NCBI GenBank assembly: GCA_947449575.1
Contig: CANFRV010000014.1
Location: 31,298 to 95,297, forward strand
Origin: Flavobacteriales bacterium
Lineage (GTDB): Bacteria > Bacteroidota > Bacteroidia > Flavobacteriales_D > Crocinitomicaceae
Direction of reading: 5' to 3'
DNA length: 64,000 bases
In this document: piece by piece, positions 1-9,116 of the stretch
How the letters are laid out: each line of letters opens with the position of its first letter
Position numbering within the stretch: the first letter of the stretch is position 1
The notes under the pieces: generated by a model
The model's database searches: none
What the model saw: the letters and a program-made list of their open reading frames with translations, nothing else
What the model was told of the DNA's origin: nothing
Translations under genes and position numbers: made by a program

Positions 1-17
1 AATCAAATTCAAATAAA

Positions 18-290
18 ATGGAACAAAACAGAATACAAGCAATTTTAACATTAGACATGGATAATATTCCAAGTAATTTTCAAGAAATAATAAAAGATGA
101 ACAAGAAGTTGTAGCAAAATGGCAAGAAGAAGGGATTTTAGAAAACTTGTTTTTAAGACACGGTCGAAATGGTGCGGTCTTACTATTTAAAGGAGTTGAC
201 GAAGAGAAAGTGAAAGAATTAATGGCGACACTGCCTTTGTACAAACTTAAAAAAAGCGTAGAATACTTGAACTTAATAAAACAGTTCTAA
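18..290 (+). CDS. YciI / muconolactone-isomerase-like small protein
   Basis: A 90-residue protein with the alternating strand-helix pattern of a dimeric alpha/beta ferredoxin-like barrel. The N-terminal strand (IQAILTLDMD), the central GRNGAVLLFKG strand and the C-terminal VEYLNLIKQF strand match what I recall of the muconolactone Delta-isomerase-like/YciI family. Family members are small cytoplasmic enzymes or binding proteins whose substrate is usually unknown, and nothing here identifies one. The ATG at 18 is the only good start, and any operon partner upstream lies outside the window. It faces the PHB genes across a hairpin at 352-375, so it is probably not co-transcribed with them. Fold assignment is moderately sure; function is unknown. 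Confidence 0.6.
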   Translation: MEQNRIQAILTLDMDNIPSNFQEIIKDEQEVVAKWQEEGILENLFLRHGRNGAVLLFKGVDEEKVKELMATLPLYKLKKSVEYLNLIKQF

Positions 291-351
291 AAACAAGCGA
301 GCTTACAAAAATATACTACAGCTAAAAGTGGTTTTACAAAAGGATAGATTA

Positions 352-375
352 AGCACTGAATTCAAAATTAGTGCT
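352..375. terminator. Bidirectional hairpin between convergent genes
   Basis: AGCACT-G-AATT, a CAA loop, then AATT-AGTGCT form a 10-bp stem with one bulged G. It lies in the 100-bp gap between the 3' ends of two convergent genes. T-rich sequence follows on the plus strand (TACTCTTTTA) and short T runs follow on the minus strand. This suits a shared rho-independent terminator for the YciI-like gene and bdhA. Confidence 0.5.
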
Positions 376-390
376 ACATCTACTCTTTTA

Positions 391-1161
391 TTACGCAACC
401 CAACCACCATCGACAGGAATTGATGTTCCGGTGATAAGATTTGCTGCATCTGACGCGAGAAATACAGCCAATTTACCAATCGATTCGCTTGTCACGAATT
501 CTTTAATGGCATGTTTTTGCAATAATATGGTAGAAATTACTTCATCTTCCGATATTCCATGCGTTTTCGCGTGATCAACGATTTGCTTTTGAACCAAAGG
601 AGTTCTGACATATCCAGGACAAATAGCATTGACAGTAATTCCAAATGTTGCCCCTTCCAACGCAAGAACTTTTGTCAAACCTACCACCCCATGTTTAGCT
701 GCCACATAAGCTGATTTATTTTCAGAGGCAACAACCCCATGTGCAGAAGCGATATTAATAATTCTACCAAAATTTTTAGCTTTCATCGTATTCCATGCAA
801 ATTTTGAAACACCAAAAACAGCACTTAAATTCAATTGAATAACCTCATTCCATTTTTCAATTGGAAAATTCTCAACAGGTAAAACAAACTTAATTCCAGC
901 ATTATTTACAAGTACATCAATTTTTTCAAAATCACTTTCAATTTTCAAAATCATTTCTTCAACTTGCTTCATATCAGTCAAATCTGACTGATAATACATG
1001 GTTCTTACATCAAACTCCAGCCCTATTTTTTCGGCAATTTCATATCCATATAACTCTAGGCCATTAAAAGCAATAGAATACCCTTCACGTGCAAATTCAA
1101 TCGCAATACCTAATCCAATACCACTCGTACTTCCGGTAATTAAAACAGTTTTTGAATACAT
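391..1161 (-). CDS. bdhA: 3-hydroxybutyrate dehydrogenase (SDR family)
   Basis: A 256-residue short-chain dehydrogenase that oxidises D-3-hydroxybutyrate to acetoacetate with NAD, a step in PHB breakdown. The nucleotide-binding TGSTSGIG sits at residues 9-16, NNAG at 86-89, and the catalytic Ser139, Tyr152 and Lys156 are present. The SAHG segment, the YVAAKHGVVGLTK helix and NAICPGYVRTPLV are typical of D-3-hydroxybutyrate dehydrogenases rather than FabG. It is the last gene of the minus-strand PHB set, 150 bp after phaB, so it may have its own promoter. The neighbouring phaB and phaC support the substrate assignment. A related SDR specificity cannot be excluded from motifs alone. Confidence 0.88.
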   Translation of the reverse strand: MYSKTVLITGSTSGIGLGIAIEFAREGYSIAFNGLELYGYEIAEKIGLEFDVRTMYYQSDLTDMKQVEEMILKIESDFEKIDVLVNNAGIKFVLPVENFPIEKWNEVIQLNLSAVFGVSKFAWNTMKAKNFGRIINIASAHGVVASENKSAYVAAKHGVVGLTKVLALEGATFGITVNAICPGYVRTPLVQKQIVDHAKTHGISEDEVISTILLQKHAIKEFVTSESIGKLAVFLASDAANLITGTSIPVDGGWVA

Positions 1162-1258
1162 TTATTCTTCTCTCATAAATTGGTAAATACTCTCATAAAC
1201 TTTAGATACTGCTTCACTATTTAAATACATTATGCTTGTTCTTTACATTCTGTTATAT

Positions 1259-1279
1259 TAACGTATTTTACTTACGTTA
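1259..1279. repeat. Inverted repeat in the phaB-bdhA spacer
   Basis: TAACGTA, a 7-nt loop and TACGTTA make a perfect 7-bp stem in the 150-bp gap between phaB and bdhA. No U tract follows on either strand, so an operator or mRNA-processing hairpin is as likely as a terminator. Confidence 0.35.
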
Positions 1280-1311
1280 TTCTTTTACACGCAACAACTA
1301 CAATGCGTTTT

Positions 1312-2079
1312 TTACGACATGTGCAATCCCCCATTGATTGAAATATCGGCACCTGTGATATAGCGACCTTCTTCTGATGCTAAATAAGCTACCGCCCCGG
1401 CAATTTCTGCAGGTGTACCTAATCGTCCCGAAGGAATTTGCTCGATAATTTTCGTTCGTATTTCTTCTCTAATTGCCATTACCATATCGGTGCCAACATA
1501 CCCTGGAGACACAGTGTTTACAGTAATTCCTTTTTTTGCAACTTCCAACGCTAAAGATTTTGAAAAACCATACATTCCCGCTTTTGTTGCCGCATAATTC
1601 GTTTGACCAAATTGTCCTTTTTTACCATTTACTGAAGAAATACTAATGACCCGTCCCCACCCTCTTTCAATCATTCCTTCGATAACAAGGCGAGTGCATA
1701 TAAAAACACTGTTTAGATTGGTATTAATTACTTCGTCCCATTGCTCGATAGACATTTTATGAAGAGCAGCATCCCTAGTAATTCCAGCGTTGTTTACCAA
1801 AACATCAATTGGTCCCATTTCTTGCGTAATTTCCTTTATCATTTTTGCTGCAGAACCATAATTCGAAATATCTCCTTCAATGACTTTCATCTCAAAACCC
1901 ATTTTAAGTTGATCGTCTCGCCACTTTTTAGCCTCTTCTCGCCATTTCATAGCGCTGGTGAAATCTCTATAATTTGCTACTACGGTGTACCCATCTTTGT
2001 ACAATCTTTCGCAAATAGCTGTCCCCATCCCCCCTGTTCCACCAGTAACTAGTGCAATTTTATTATTATTTATTCTCAT
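1312..2079 (-). CDS. phaB: Acetoacetyl-CoA reductase, NADPH-dependent
   Basis: A 255-residue SDR that reduces acetoacetyl-CoA to (R)-3-hydroxybutyryl-CoA, the monomer for PhaC. The cofactor loop TGGTGGMG is at residues 12-19, NNAG at 96-99, and Ser149, Tyr162 and Lys166 form the catalytic set. The stretch GKKGQFGQTNYAATK matches the substrate-loop signature that, in my recollection, separates PhaB from ordinary FabG. It lies 41 bp downstream of phaC on the same strand, giving an apparent phaC-phaB transcription unit. No phaA thiolase is present in the window, so the acetoacetyl-CoA supply must be encoded elsewhere. Confidence 0.92.
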   Translation of the reverse strand: MRINNNKIALVTGGTGGMGTAICERLYKDGYTVVANYRDFTSAMKWREEAKKWRDDQLKMGFEMKVIEGDISNYGSAAKMIKEITQEMGPIDVLVNNAGITRDAALHKMSIEQWDEVINTNLNSVFICTRLVIEGMIERGWGRVISISSVNGKKGQFGQTNYAATKAGMYGFSKSLALEVAKKGITVNTVSPGYVGTDMVMAIREEIRTKIIEQIPSGRLGTPAEIAGAVAYLASEEGRYITGADISINGGLHMS

Positions 2080-2120
2080 ACAAATGATTCTTTTATAGCA
2101 TTAAAAAATGACAAATAGTT

Positions 2121-3917
2121 TTAACAATCTGATATATTGTTTCCACACTTTTCTATTACATATCTTCCTGGAGCAGGTTCGATTGGTTTATATTTACTGT
2201 TGCCCAATTTCTTAGGTGCACTAATTTCCGCACCCGATCTTTCAGCAAGACGTTGACTCCACGTTATCCACCAGCTACCTTTGTGAAACTTCGCTGATTT
2301 TTTCCAAACATCAAATCCACTATCCAAAATACCATCCGTGTAATGACCATATTTTTCTTTAGAAGGCGGATTGATAACACCCATTACGTGACCCGATTGC
2401 CCTAAAATAAATTCGACTTGCCCACTTACTAATTCCGTTGTAGTGAAAGTTGTATGGCAAGGTGAGATATGATCATCCTCAAAACCAACAGCAATTATCG
2501 GAATGTCAATTTTTCCCACATCAATTGCCGTATCACAAATTCTCAAGGCTTTTTTTCTACTTAATTTATTCTCTAAAACCATATATCTTAAATAAAATAG
2601 ATACATATTTGCAGGAAGATTTGTATTATCATTCGTCCAAAAAAGTAAATCAAAAGGAGCCGGATTTTTACCTTTCAAGTAATTATTTACTACATATTTC
2701 CAAATTAAGTCATTCGCCCTAATAAGGTTAAAAGCACGTTCCATGTCATGTCCATGCATCAATCCGTTTTCCAATAATTCGCCCCTTTCCAACTTGTGAA
2801 CCAGTGCATTATCGATCACGTCGCCCATTGGTCCTGCATCCGAAAAATCGATCATTGTAGCAATAAAAGTGGCTGAATTAACTGGATTTTCTTCCGTAGA
2901 ATTTTTTCCTGCAAGAACAGCAAGTGACGTTGCTAATAAGGTTCCTCCAAGGCAATACCCCAAGGTATTTACTTTTGCAGATTTTGAAATGGATTGCGCC
3001 ACTTCAATAGCTTTCAATGCTCCTTTCTGAACATAATCGTCAAAAGAAATATTTCGCATTTTTGAATTTGGATTTTTCCATGAGACAATAAAAGTATTAA
3101 ATCCTTGATCTACAATAAATTTTGAAAAGGAATTTTCAGGACGTAAATCAAAAATGTAGAATTTATTGATCCAGGGTGGAATAATAACCAATGGCGTTTC
3201 AAAGAATTTTTCCGTTGAAGGCGCGTACTGTATTACTTGCATTAGCTCATTTTCGAACACAACTTCTCCAGGGGTAATCCCGAGATTCTTACCTACTTCA
3301 AAACCCGACATGTCTGATTGAGATATTTTACCATTTTCCAAATCCTCGGACAGATTATTGAGTCCATCGATGATGCTTTGCCCTTTTGTTTCCTTCGCCA
3401 ATTTTAAAGCCTCAGGATTGGTTGCAAGAAAGTTCGAAGGAGACAATGCATCAATGAATTGTTGTGAATAAAAATTTAATTTTTTCTTTGATCGAGCATC
3501 AATTTCAGACGTATCAATAATTTCTTCCATCAAGTTGGACACTAAAAGATAACTTTGCTTCACAAAATCAAAATAAGCAGGCGCCTCCTCCCAATCTTTT
3601 GAACTGAAACGTCGATCTCCGTCTTTTGGCGAAATCACAGGGACGTATTTATCCGTTATTCCCATTTGTTTTTCACAAATACGATTCCATAATTCTTGTT
3701 GGCTTTTGAAAAACTTTTGACACGATTCATTTACTTTCTCTAATTCTCCAGGCGAAGCGACCAGCTTACTGCCGAATTGCAAAAATGAATTAGACATATC
3801 TCTCGTGTCATAGTACAAACTCGATTTATTATCCATGAAATTTTGGATAATTTTTTGACTTACCTTCGTCATTTTTGTAGTCAATTCTTGAAGGTCTAAT
3901 TGTGGCAAACTTTCCAT
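2121..3917 (-). CDS. phaC: Poly(3-hydroxyalkanoate) synthase, class I-like
   Basis: A 598-residue PHA polymerase that joins (R)-3-hydroxyacyl-CoA units into polyester at the granule surface. An N-terminal PhaC_N-type region covers about 70-240, followed by the alpha/beta-hydrolase core. The lipase-like box is GYCLGG with catalytic Cys322 in place of Ser. The other catalytic residues are Asp482 in EDDHISP and His510 in GQSGHVMG. Length and the absence of a PhaE or PhaR neighbour favour a stand-alone class I enzyme. It follows the phasin gene after a 145-bp gap holding a long hairpin that probably trims read-through, and precedes phaB. Confidence 0.95.
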   Translation of the reverse strand: MESLPQLDLQELTTKMTKVSQKIIQNFMDNKSSLYYDTRDMSNSFLQFGSKLVASPGELEKVNESCQKFFKSQQELWNRICEKQMGITDKYVPVISPKDGDRRFSSKDWEEAPAYFDFVKQSYLLVSNLMEEIIDTSEIDARSKKKLNFYSQQFIDALSPSNFLATNPEALKLAKETKGQSIIDGLNNLSEDLENGKISQSDMSGFEVGKNLGITPGEVVFENELMQVIQYAPSTEKFFETPLVIIPPWINKFYIFDLRPENSFSKFIVDQGFNTFIVSWKNPNSKMRNISFDDYVQKGALKAIEVAQSISKSAKVNTLGYCLGGTLLATSLAVLAGKNSTEENPVNSATFIATMIDFSDAGPMGDVIDNALVHKLERGELLENGLMHGHDMERAFNLIRANDLIWKYVVNNYLKGKNPAPFDLLFWTNDNTNLPANMYLFYLRYMVLENKLSRKKALRICDTAIDVGKIDIPIIAVGFEDDHISPCHTTFTTTELVSGQVEFILGQSGHVMGVINPPSKEKYGHYTDGILDSGFDVWKKSAKFHKGSWWITWSQRLAERSGAEISAPKKLGNSKYKPIEPAPGRYVIEKCGNNISDC

Positions 3918-3955
3918 ACAGATTTTTATTATTTAAATGGATGTTGTAAAAAGTA

Positions 3956-4011
3956 AAACACATTATTAATAGAGATATTCGGGGAAAATTCTCTCAATTA
4001 ACAATGTGTTT
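3956..4011 (-). terminator. Long hairpin between phasin and phaC (terminator/attenuator)
   Basis: Read on the minus strand, outer arms AAACACATT / AATGTGTTT continue through a G-U pair, five A-T pairs, one T-T mismatch and GAGA/TCTC. The stem is about 19 bp with a 16-nt loop. TTTTACTTTTT follows directly. It sits just after the phasin stop and 38 bp before the phaC start. The shape suits a partial terminator that lets the abundant phasin be made in excess over the synthase, or an mRNA 3'-end stabiliser. That role is inference. Confidence 0.6.
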
Positions 4012-4062
4012 CTAAATAAACATCACTTCTAAAAATTATTAAATAAAGAGTTATTTATTTGT

Positions 4063-4665
4063 TTACAATTTAACTTTTTGTTCTGTTTGTTTCCACCATT
4101 CAGAAGCTAATTCAGAAAATTTATTCATACCTTTACTTTGAAGACTGAATAAGTATTCAATATGCGTGTTAATATTTTCTCCAATTTTTTGGTTGAAATT
4201 AACTGCTAAATTGGTGTGCTTATTATACGCATCTACAATCTCTTGGGTGTTCTTAACACTTAATTTACGAGAAGCCTCAAAATTCTCTTTAATCAAATTC
4301 AATAATTTTTCTGGAGTAGAACTATTAGTATCCTTAACGATGTCAATTAATTTCGTGTTAAAATCAACATTCATTTCCATTTGTCTTGAATATGAATTGA
4401 TTATACTATCCAACGCATCTTCCGCCAACTCAACTGATTTTCTAAATGTACTTTTTAACGAATCTGTTAAAGTATCTTCAATATCTTGCTGATTCAATTT
4501 TAATTTAACTGCATCAACTACTTTTTTATTATAATCTAAAGCATCATTAATAAATTTGGTATTTGCACCAATAATTTCTCTAATTGTTTCTTTTGATTTC
4601 TCTGCAGTATCTTTAATACTCACTTTCATTTTCTCTGCTCTTTCATTTAAAGTCGCTCTTGTCAT
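4063..4665 (-). CDS. Phasin-like PHB granule protein
   Basis: A 200-residue, almost wholly helical protein without signal peptide or membrane segment. It is rich in Lys, Glu, Asn and Asp with heptad-like spacing of Leu, Ile and Val, and ends in a Trp-bearing segment (ASEWWKQTEQKV). Phasins are small amphipathic helical proteins that coat PHB granules and limit their coalescence. They are weakly conserved, so the call rests on composition, size and position directly upstream of phaC, phaB and bdhA. It starts the minus-strand PHB run, and a possible -7 box (TATTTTTG) lies at 4823-4830. An unrelated coiled-coil stress protein is the main alternative. Confidence 0.65.
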   Translation of the reverse strand: MTRATLNERAEKMKVSIKDTAEKSKETIREIIGANTKFINDALDYNKKVVDAVKLKLNQQDIEDTLTDSLKSTFRKSVELAEDALDSIINSYSRQMEMNVDFNTKLIDIVKDTNSSTPEKLLNLIKENFEASRKLSVKNTQEIVDAYNKHTNLAVNFNQKIGENINTHIEYLFSLQSKGMNKFSELASEWWKQTEQKVKL

Positions 4666-4930
4666 AACTTTTGTTTTTTAACTGATTTATATTTTATTAA
4701 TTTCATTTCTAATTTTCTACCTGTCTTTAACGAGCTTTTTTATTCAAAAGGCATATCTTAACTTCCTGTTTTTTTAAAGAATACTAATCGTAACAGATTT
4801 CCAATTAATCAATTTTATAGAACAAAAATAGAGGGGTTGAATGGAAAAAAACATGATAGTAATTTACTTGATTCTGACAGTTGTCATTATTAAGAATTAT
4901 TACTTATATTTAACCATCCTAAAAAATTAT

Positions 4931-7900
4931 ATGCAAAACATTGCTGAAAAACCGTTAAAAATATTGAATGCTTCTGCCGGAAGTGGTAAAACATTCAATT
5001 TAGTGAAAGAATACGTGATGTTGCTTCTAAGTGATTCACATGTCACAAATCGTTTTTCGAATATCATAGCGATGACCTTCACGAACAAGGCTGCATTGGA
5101 AATGAAAAGCAGAATTATTCAGGCGTTGGATGAGTTGAGTTTCCCTGATAAATACAAGGAAAAATCGGATAAATATGCCCTGCTGATTGGAAAGGCATTG
5201 GGAATTAACCCAGAGGAAGTGCATGTGAGGGCTCGAAAAGTTTTACAAAATATTCTTCATTGCTACGAAGATTTTCATGTGATGACCATTGACAAATTCA
5301 ATCTAAAATTGATTCGTTCCTTTAGTCGTGATTTGAATTTACCCAACGATTTTGAAATCATTCTAAATGAAAACGAAGTCATTGAAAGAGTTGTCGATAC
5401 AATGATGAGTCAATTGGGGCAGGCTGATTTACAAAAATTAACGGACCTTGTTTTTGCCTATGCGAAAGACAACATCGAAGAAGGTGAAAAATGGGATTTT
5501 AGAAAAGATTTAATAAAATTTGCCTCCATCTTACAAAAGGAAAACTATTTTCAGATTGTAGAAAAATTGATGGACAGCGATTTTACAGGAGAAACTTTGA
5601 ATGGATTGAAGTTTGAACGTAAAAGAATGGTGGATCATTTCATTAGTGAATGTCAGGTAGTTTATCAATTATTTTTGAGCGAGAATATCAGTCCAGATGA
5701 ATTGCCAGGAGCATCGGTAACATTCAAAGTTATATCACAGTTAGGTTCCATCGCTACCATACCAAAAATATTATTCTCAGATTCTTTTATTAAATATTGC
5801 TCAAATGAACCTCCTGTAAAAAAACGATTTCCATCCAATTTGCAAGAATCTCTGCTCAATTTAGAAAAAGAATGGGAGAATTACATCAAAGAATTCACGA
5901 GTATCAGCTTGTACATCAAGAATTTCTACAACATGGCCTTACTTCAATTCATGGCGAAGCAATTAGTGATTGTGAGAAAAGATGAACAACTCATTCGAAT
6001 TTCAGAATTCAATAAATTGATCTCCGATTTAGTGAAAAACGAAGAAGCACCTTTTATATACGAACGCCTAGGTAGCCGTTTTCATCATTTTTTATTAGAT
6101 GAATTTCAAGACACATCTCATTTACAATGGTTGAATATGGTTCCGCTCATACATGAATCGATTTCTCAAGATAAAAAGAATCTCATCGTTGGCGATCCCA
6201 AGCAATCTATTTATCGCTTCAAAAATGGTTTAGCTGAACAATTTGTTCTTTTACCAGAAATCTACAACCCAGACAATGATAGTAAAGTAGCTGAACGTTC
6301 TGCTTATTTTAAGAAAATGGGGGAAATGTTTCCTTTAGAGGATAACTGGCGCTCAGCAGCTACAATTGTTAATTTTAATAACGATTTTTTTGAACTTTTG
6401 AAAGAAGAATTAGATGATGAATTTAAGCCTTTTTATAATTCCATTAAACAAACTCCTACGTCAAAAAAAGAAGGTTATATCGAAATCGTTTCTCGTGAAA
6501 TAAGTGCTACCGAAGAAAACAATGAAGTAAAATTGCTTCTAGAGTGGATTCAAGCCTGCGAAGAGGATGGATTCAAGCGAGGCGAAATATGTATTTTAGG
6601 TAATAAAAACAAAGAATGTTCATCGTGGGCGATTGCATTAACGGAAAATGGATACGATGTAGTTTCGGCGGATTCTCTTTTGGTAAATAGTTCACCGGCC
6701 GTTCAATTAACAATTGCCTATTTGAGACGTAGATTAAATCCTCTCAGTGAGAATGAAAAGCGACGATTTGGAGAAATGTATTTCAGGCTATTCCCTGATA
6801 ATGCTTACAATAAATACAAGTCCTATTTAGATGAAAAACACTCTGAAACAACAGGTAAAATATTTAAATTTTTCAATGATGAACGATTTTTAAGCGATTG
6901 TTTCGGTTCAAAAACAGACTTTTTTGCGAAGTATGAAAATTTATATGACCTCATTCAAAAGTTTTATTCACTTATTCACTTTGATGAATTGACGAATCCC
7001 TATTTGCATCATTTAGCAGATATGGCACATGAGTTTGACTTGACAAAAGGACCAGATTTGAAAGGTTTTCTAGAGAATTATTCCGTTCAAGGAAAAAAAT
7101 CGGCTGTACAATTACCTGAAAGTGAAAATGCAATTCGAATTATGAGTATTCATAAATCGAAAGGATTAGAATTTCCAGTAGTGATGCTTCCAAAGATGGA
7201 TTTTGATTTATCTATTCATAATAATTCCAAATTCTTAATTTCAACCAAGGACCGAATTTTATATACACCTCAAGGCAAGGATTCTCCGATTGATGAAATA
7301 AAAGCATTTACAGAGCAAGAATTGGGGCAAGTAAAAACAGATGTCATCAATAAATGTTATGTCGCGATGACACGTCCCATCGAACGCATGTTTATCAATA
7401 ATGAGTTTGAAAAGAAATCAAAATTTTCGGAAATTTTCCAAGGAATTTTAGGGCAAATTGAAGGAGAAAAAACAGAAATAAATGGAGGTTTTAAATTAAC
7501 CATAGGACAACGAAGCACACGAGAAGCAGATTCTATAACTGTCGAAGCGCCTTATTTTGTGCCGAAAAATGTAGCAGACCGTTTGTGGTTTCCAGATATT
7601 TCATTGCAGGACCAAGAAGACTTACTAACGCCCGACACACTAACGGAAGCGCAACGGTATGGTAATCAATTGCATTTGATTTTATCCATTGTTAATTTTG
7701 AAGGAGAAATAGATTTGTGTATTGAAAACCTATACAAAGAAGGTCAAGTGGAAATTGAATTTGTAGATCGAATGAAAACAGAGTTAAAGAAACTTTTTAA
7801 TGATTCTGACTATCAAAGTTTATTTGAAAATTCGACTGAAATAATGAGTGAGCAACCGATCATTATCGATGAGCAGACTACTATTCGTCCGGATAAGATT

Positions 7901-8098
7901 ATTTTAAAAAATACCGAAAAAGAGTCGGGTCAAATAGGTCAAAATGCAATTGTGATTGATTACAAGACAGGAATGCCACATGATAAATACGGTAAGCAAA
8001 TTCGGCAATACACCAGTGCAATGAAGGAATTGGGATATGAAGAAGTGGAAGGATATGTTTTTTATACCGCTACCAGAGAATTGGTTAGGATCAGTTGA
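4931..8098 (+). CDS. UvrD/RecB-like helicase with C-terminal PD-(D/E)XK nuclease (AddA-like)
   Basis: A 1055-residue superfamily 1A DNA helicase-nuclease of the RecB/AddA type, used for double-strand-break resection. Visible motifs in order are Walker A ASAGSGKTF near residue 14, TFTNKAALEMK, DEFQDT near 390, GDPKQSIYRFK, DNWRS, SIHKSKGLEFP near 740 and YVAMTRP. The nuclease follows, with GNQLH near 911, RPDKI near 986 and DYKTG near 1009, so it appears active. I chose the ATG at 4931 because the family begins just before the P-loop. An upstream in-frame ATG at 4841 would add 30 hydrophobic residues unlike any helicase. No AddB-type partner is adjacent. The 3' end overlaps the convergent menC by 8 bp. 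Confidence 0.85.
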   Translation: MQNIAEKPLKILNASAGSGKTFNLVKEYVMLLLSDSHVTNRFSNIIAMTFTNKAALEMKSRIIQALDELSFPDKYKEKSDKYALLIGKALGINPEEVHVRARKVLQNILHCYEDFHVMTIDKFNLKLIRSFSRDLNLPNDFEIILNENEVIERVVDTMMSQLGQADLQKLTDLVFAYAKDNIEEGEKWDFRKDLIKFASILQKENYFQIVEKLMDSDFTGETLNGLKFERKRMVDHFISECQVVYQLFLSENISPDELPGASVTFKVISQLGSIATIPKILFSDSFIKYCSNEPPVKKRFPSNLQESLLNLEKEWENYIKEFTSISLYIKNFYNMALLQFMAKQLVIVRKDEQLIRISEFNKLISDLVKNEEAPFIYERLGSRFHHFLLDEFQDTSHLQWLNMVPLIHESISQDKKNLIVGDPKQSIYRFKNGLAEQFVLLPEIYNPDNDSKVAERSAYFKKMGEMFPLEDNWRSAATIVNFNNDFFELLKEELDDEFKPFYNSIKQTPTSKKEGYIEIVSREISATEENNEVKLLLEWIQACEEDGFKRGEICILGNKNKECSSWAIALTENGYDVVSADSLLVNSSPAVQLTIAYLRRRLNPLSENEKRRFGEMYFRLFPDNAYNKYKSYLDEKHSETTGKIFKFFNDERFLSDCFGSKTDFFAKYENLYDLIQKFYSLIHFDELTNPYLHHLADMAHEFDLTKGPDLKGFLENYSVQGKKSAVQLPESENAIRIMSIHKSKGLEFPVVMLPKMDFDLSIHNNSKFLISTKDRILYTPQGKDSPIDEIKAFTEQELGQVKTDVINKCYVAMTRPIERMFINNEFEKKSKFSEIFQGILGQIEGEKTEINGGFKLTIGQRSTREADSITVEAPYFVPKNVADRLWFPDISLQDQEDLLTPDTLTEAQRYGNQLHLILSIVNFEGEIDLCIENLYKEGQVEIEFVDRMKTELKKLFNDSDYQSLFENSTEIMSEQPIIIDEQTTIRPDKIILKNTEKESGQIGQNAIVIDYKTGMPHDKYGKQIRQYTSAMKELGYEEVEGYVFYTATRELVRIS

Positions 8099-9113
8099 CC
8101 AGAAAAATCTCTCCGTTTTCAACCCGCAAATCACTTTCTACATTATTTGTGTACAAACTTCCAGTACCCAACCCTTGAGGTAAATGATTAGTATACTCTC
8201 CAGCAAACTGAGCCACTGCATTGAGTCCCACATTTGATTCTAAAGCAGAGGTGATCCACCACGGAATATTCATAGATTCTGAAAGTTCAATCCATTCTCT
8301 ACACCCTTTTATTCCTCCATGGAGACTTGGTTTTAAGATAATGAATTGAGGAACTATCGTTTCTAAAAGTTCGCGTTTTTGTGTCATCTGAGTTATTGAA
8401 ATTAACTCCTCATCTAAAGCGATTGGAAGTGCAGAATTCAAACACAAATCTTTCATTACTTCCCACTGTCCAACTTCTATTGGCTGCTCTATCGAGTGAA
8501 TATCAAAAATGGACAGAGCATTTAATTTACTTTGCGCTTCCGTTGGAGAAAAAGCTCCATTGGCATCAACTCGTATACTTATTTCCTCACTTGAATAGCG
8601 ATTACGGATCGTTTCCAAGATTTTTAATTCAGCTTGAAAATCAATCGAGCCAATCTTCATTTTCAAACAGGAAAAACCTTCTGTTAGTTTTTGTTCAATT
8701 TGAGCATGCAGATAATTGGAATCGCCCATCCAAATCAGTCCATTGATAGGAATTCTTCGTTTCCCTTGCGAAAAATCATTGTCAAAAATAACTTTTTTTC
8801 CTCCATTCTTGAGATCTAAGAAAGCTGTTTCCAAACCAAATAAAATGGAAGGATAAGCATTCAACACCTCTAAATCAGAAAGATAGTGATCAACGTTGGA
8901 ACATACCTTGGAAAGCATTTCTTCGTATGAATTAATATCAACAAAATCTGGCGACAAACCTTCAATTACACTACATTCCCCCCTTCCAATTCGTGCAGAA
9001 TCATCCGCGTGAAACAAATCAATATACCAAGAATATTTCTCTGTCAAAACACCTCTACTCGTCCCACTTGGGCGTTTAAAATAAAAGATTTGTTTTGAGA
9101 ATGTCGCCTTCAT
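8091..9113 (-). CDS. menC: o-Succinylbenzoate synthase
   Basis: A 340-residue enolase-superfamily enzyme that dehydrates SHCHC to o-succinylbenzoate in menaquinone synthesis. The catalytic barrel shows the Lys pair in CLKMKIG (151/153), Asp183 in RVDANGAFS, Glu209 in IEQP, Asp234 in LDEE and Lys261 in ILKPS. The SALESNVGLNA segment near the C-terminus is typical of MenC. It starts 3 bp after the menA stop on the same strand, so the two form a men operon fragment; the other men genes are outside the window. The related dipeptide epimerases are the main alternative, but the menA context settles it. Confidence 0.88.
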   Translation of the reverse strand: MKATFSKQIFYFKRPSGTSRGVLTEKYSWYIDLFHADDSARIGRGECSVIEGLSPDFVDINSYEEMLSKVCSNVDHYLSDLEVLNAYPSILFGLETAFLDLKNGGKKVIFDNDFSQGKRRIPINGLIWMGDSNYLHAQIEQKLTEGFSCLKMKIGSIDFQAELKILETIRNRYSSEEISIRVDANGAFSPTEAQSKLNALSIFDIHSIEQPIEVGQWEVMKDLCLNSALPIALDEELISITQMTQKRELLETIVPQFIILKPSLHGGIKGCREWIELSESMNIPWWITSALESNVGLNAVAQFAGEYTNHLPQGLGTGSLYTNNVESDLRVENGEIFLVN

Positions 9114-9116
9114 CTA

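Noticed and set aside
1..4665. Hidden phaA or PHB depolymerase in the PHB region
   Set aside because: All frames of useful length here are accounted for by phasin, phaC, phaB, bdhA and the YciI-like gene.
4841..4930. N-terminal hydrophobic extension of the AddA-like helicase
   Set aside because: The 30 residues are hydrophobic and unlike the family, which starts just before the P-loop; the ATG at 4931 is preferred.
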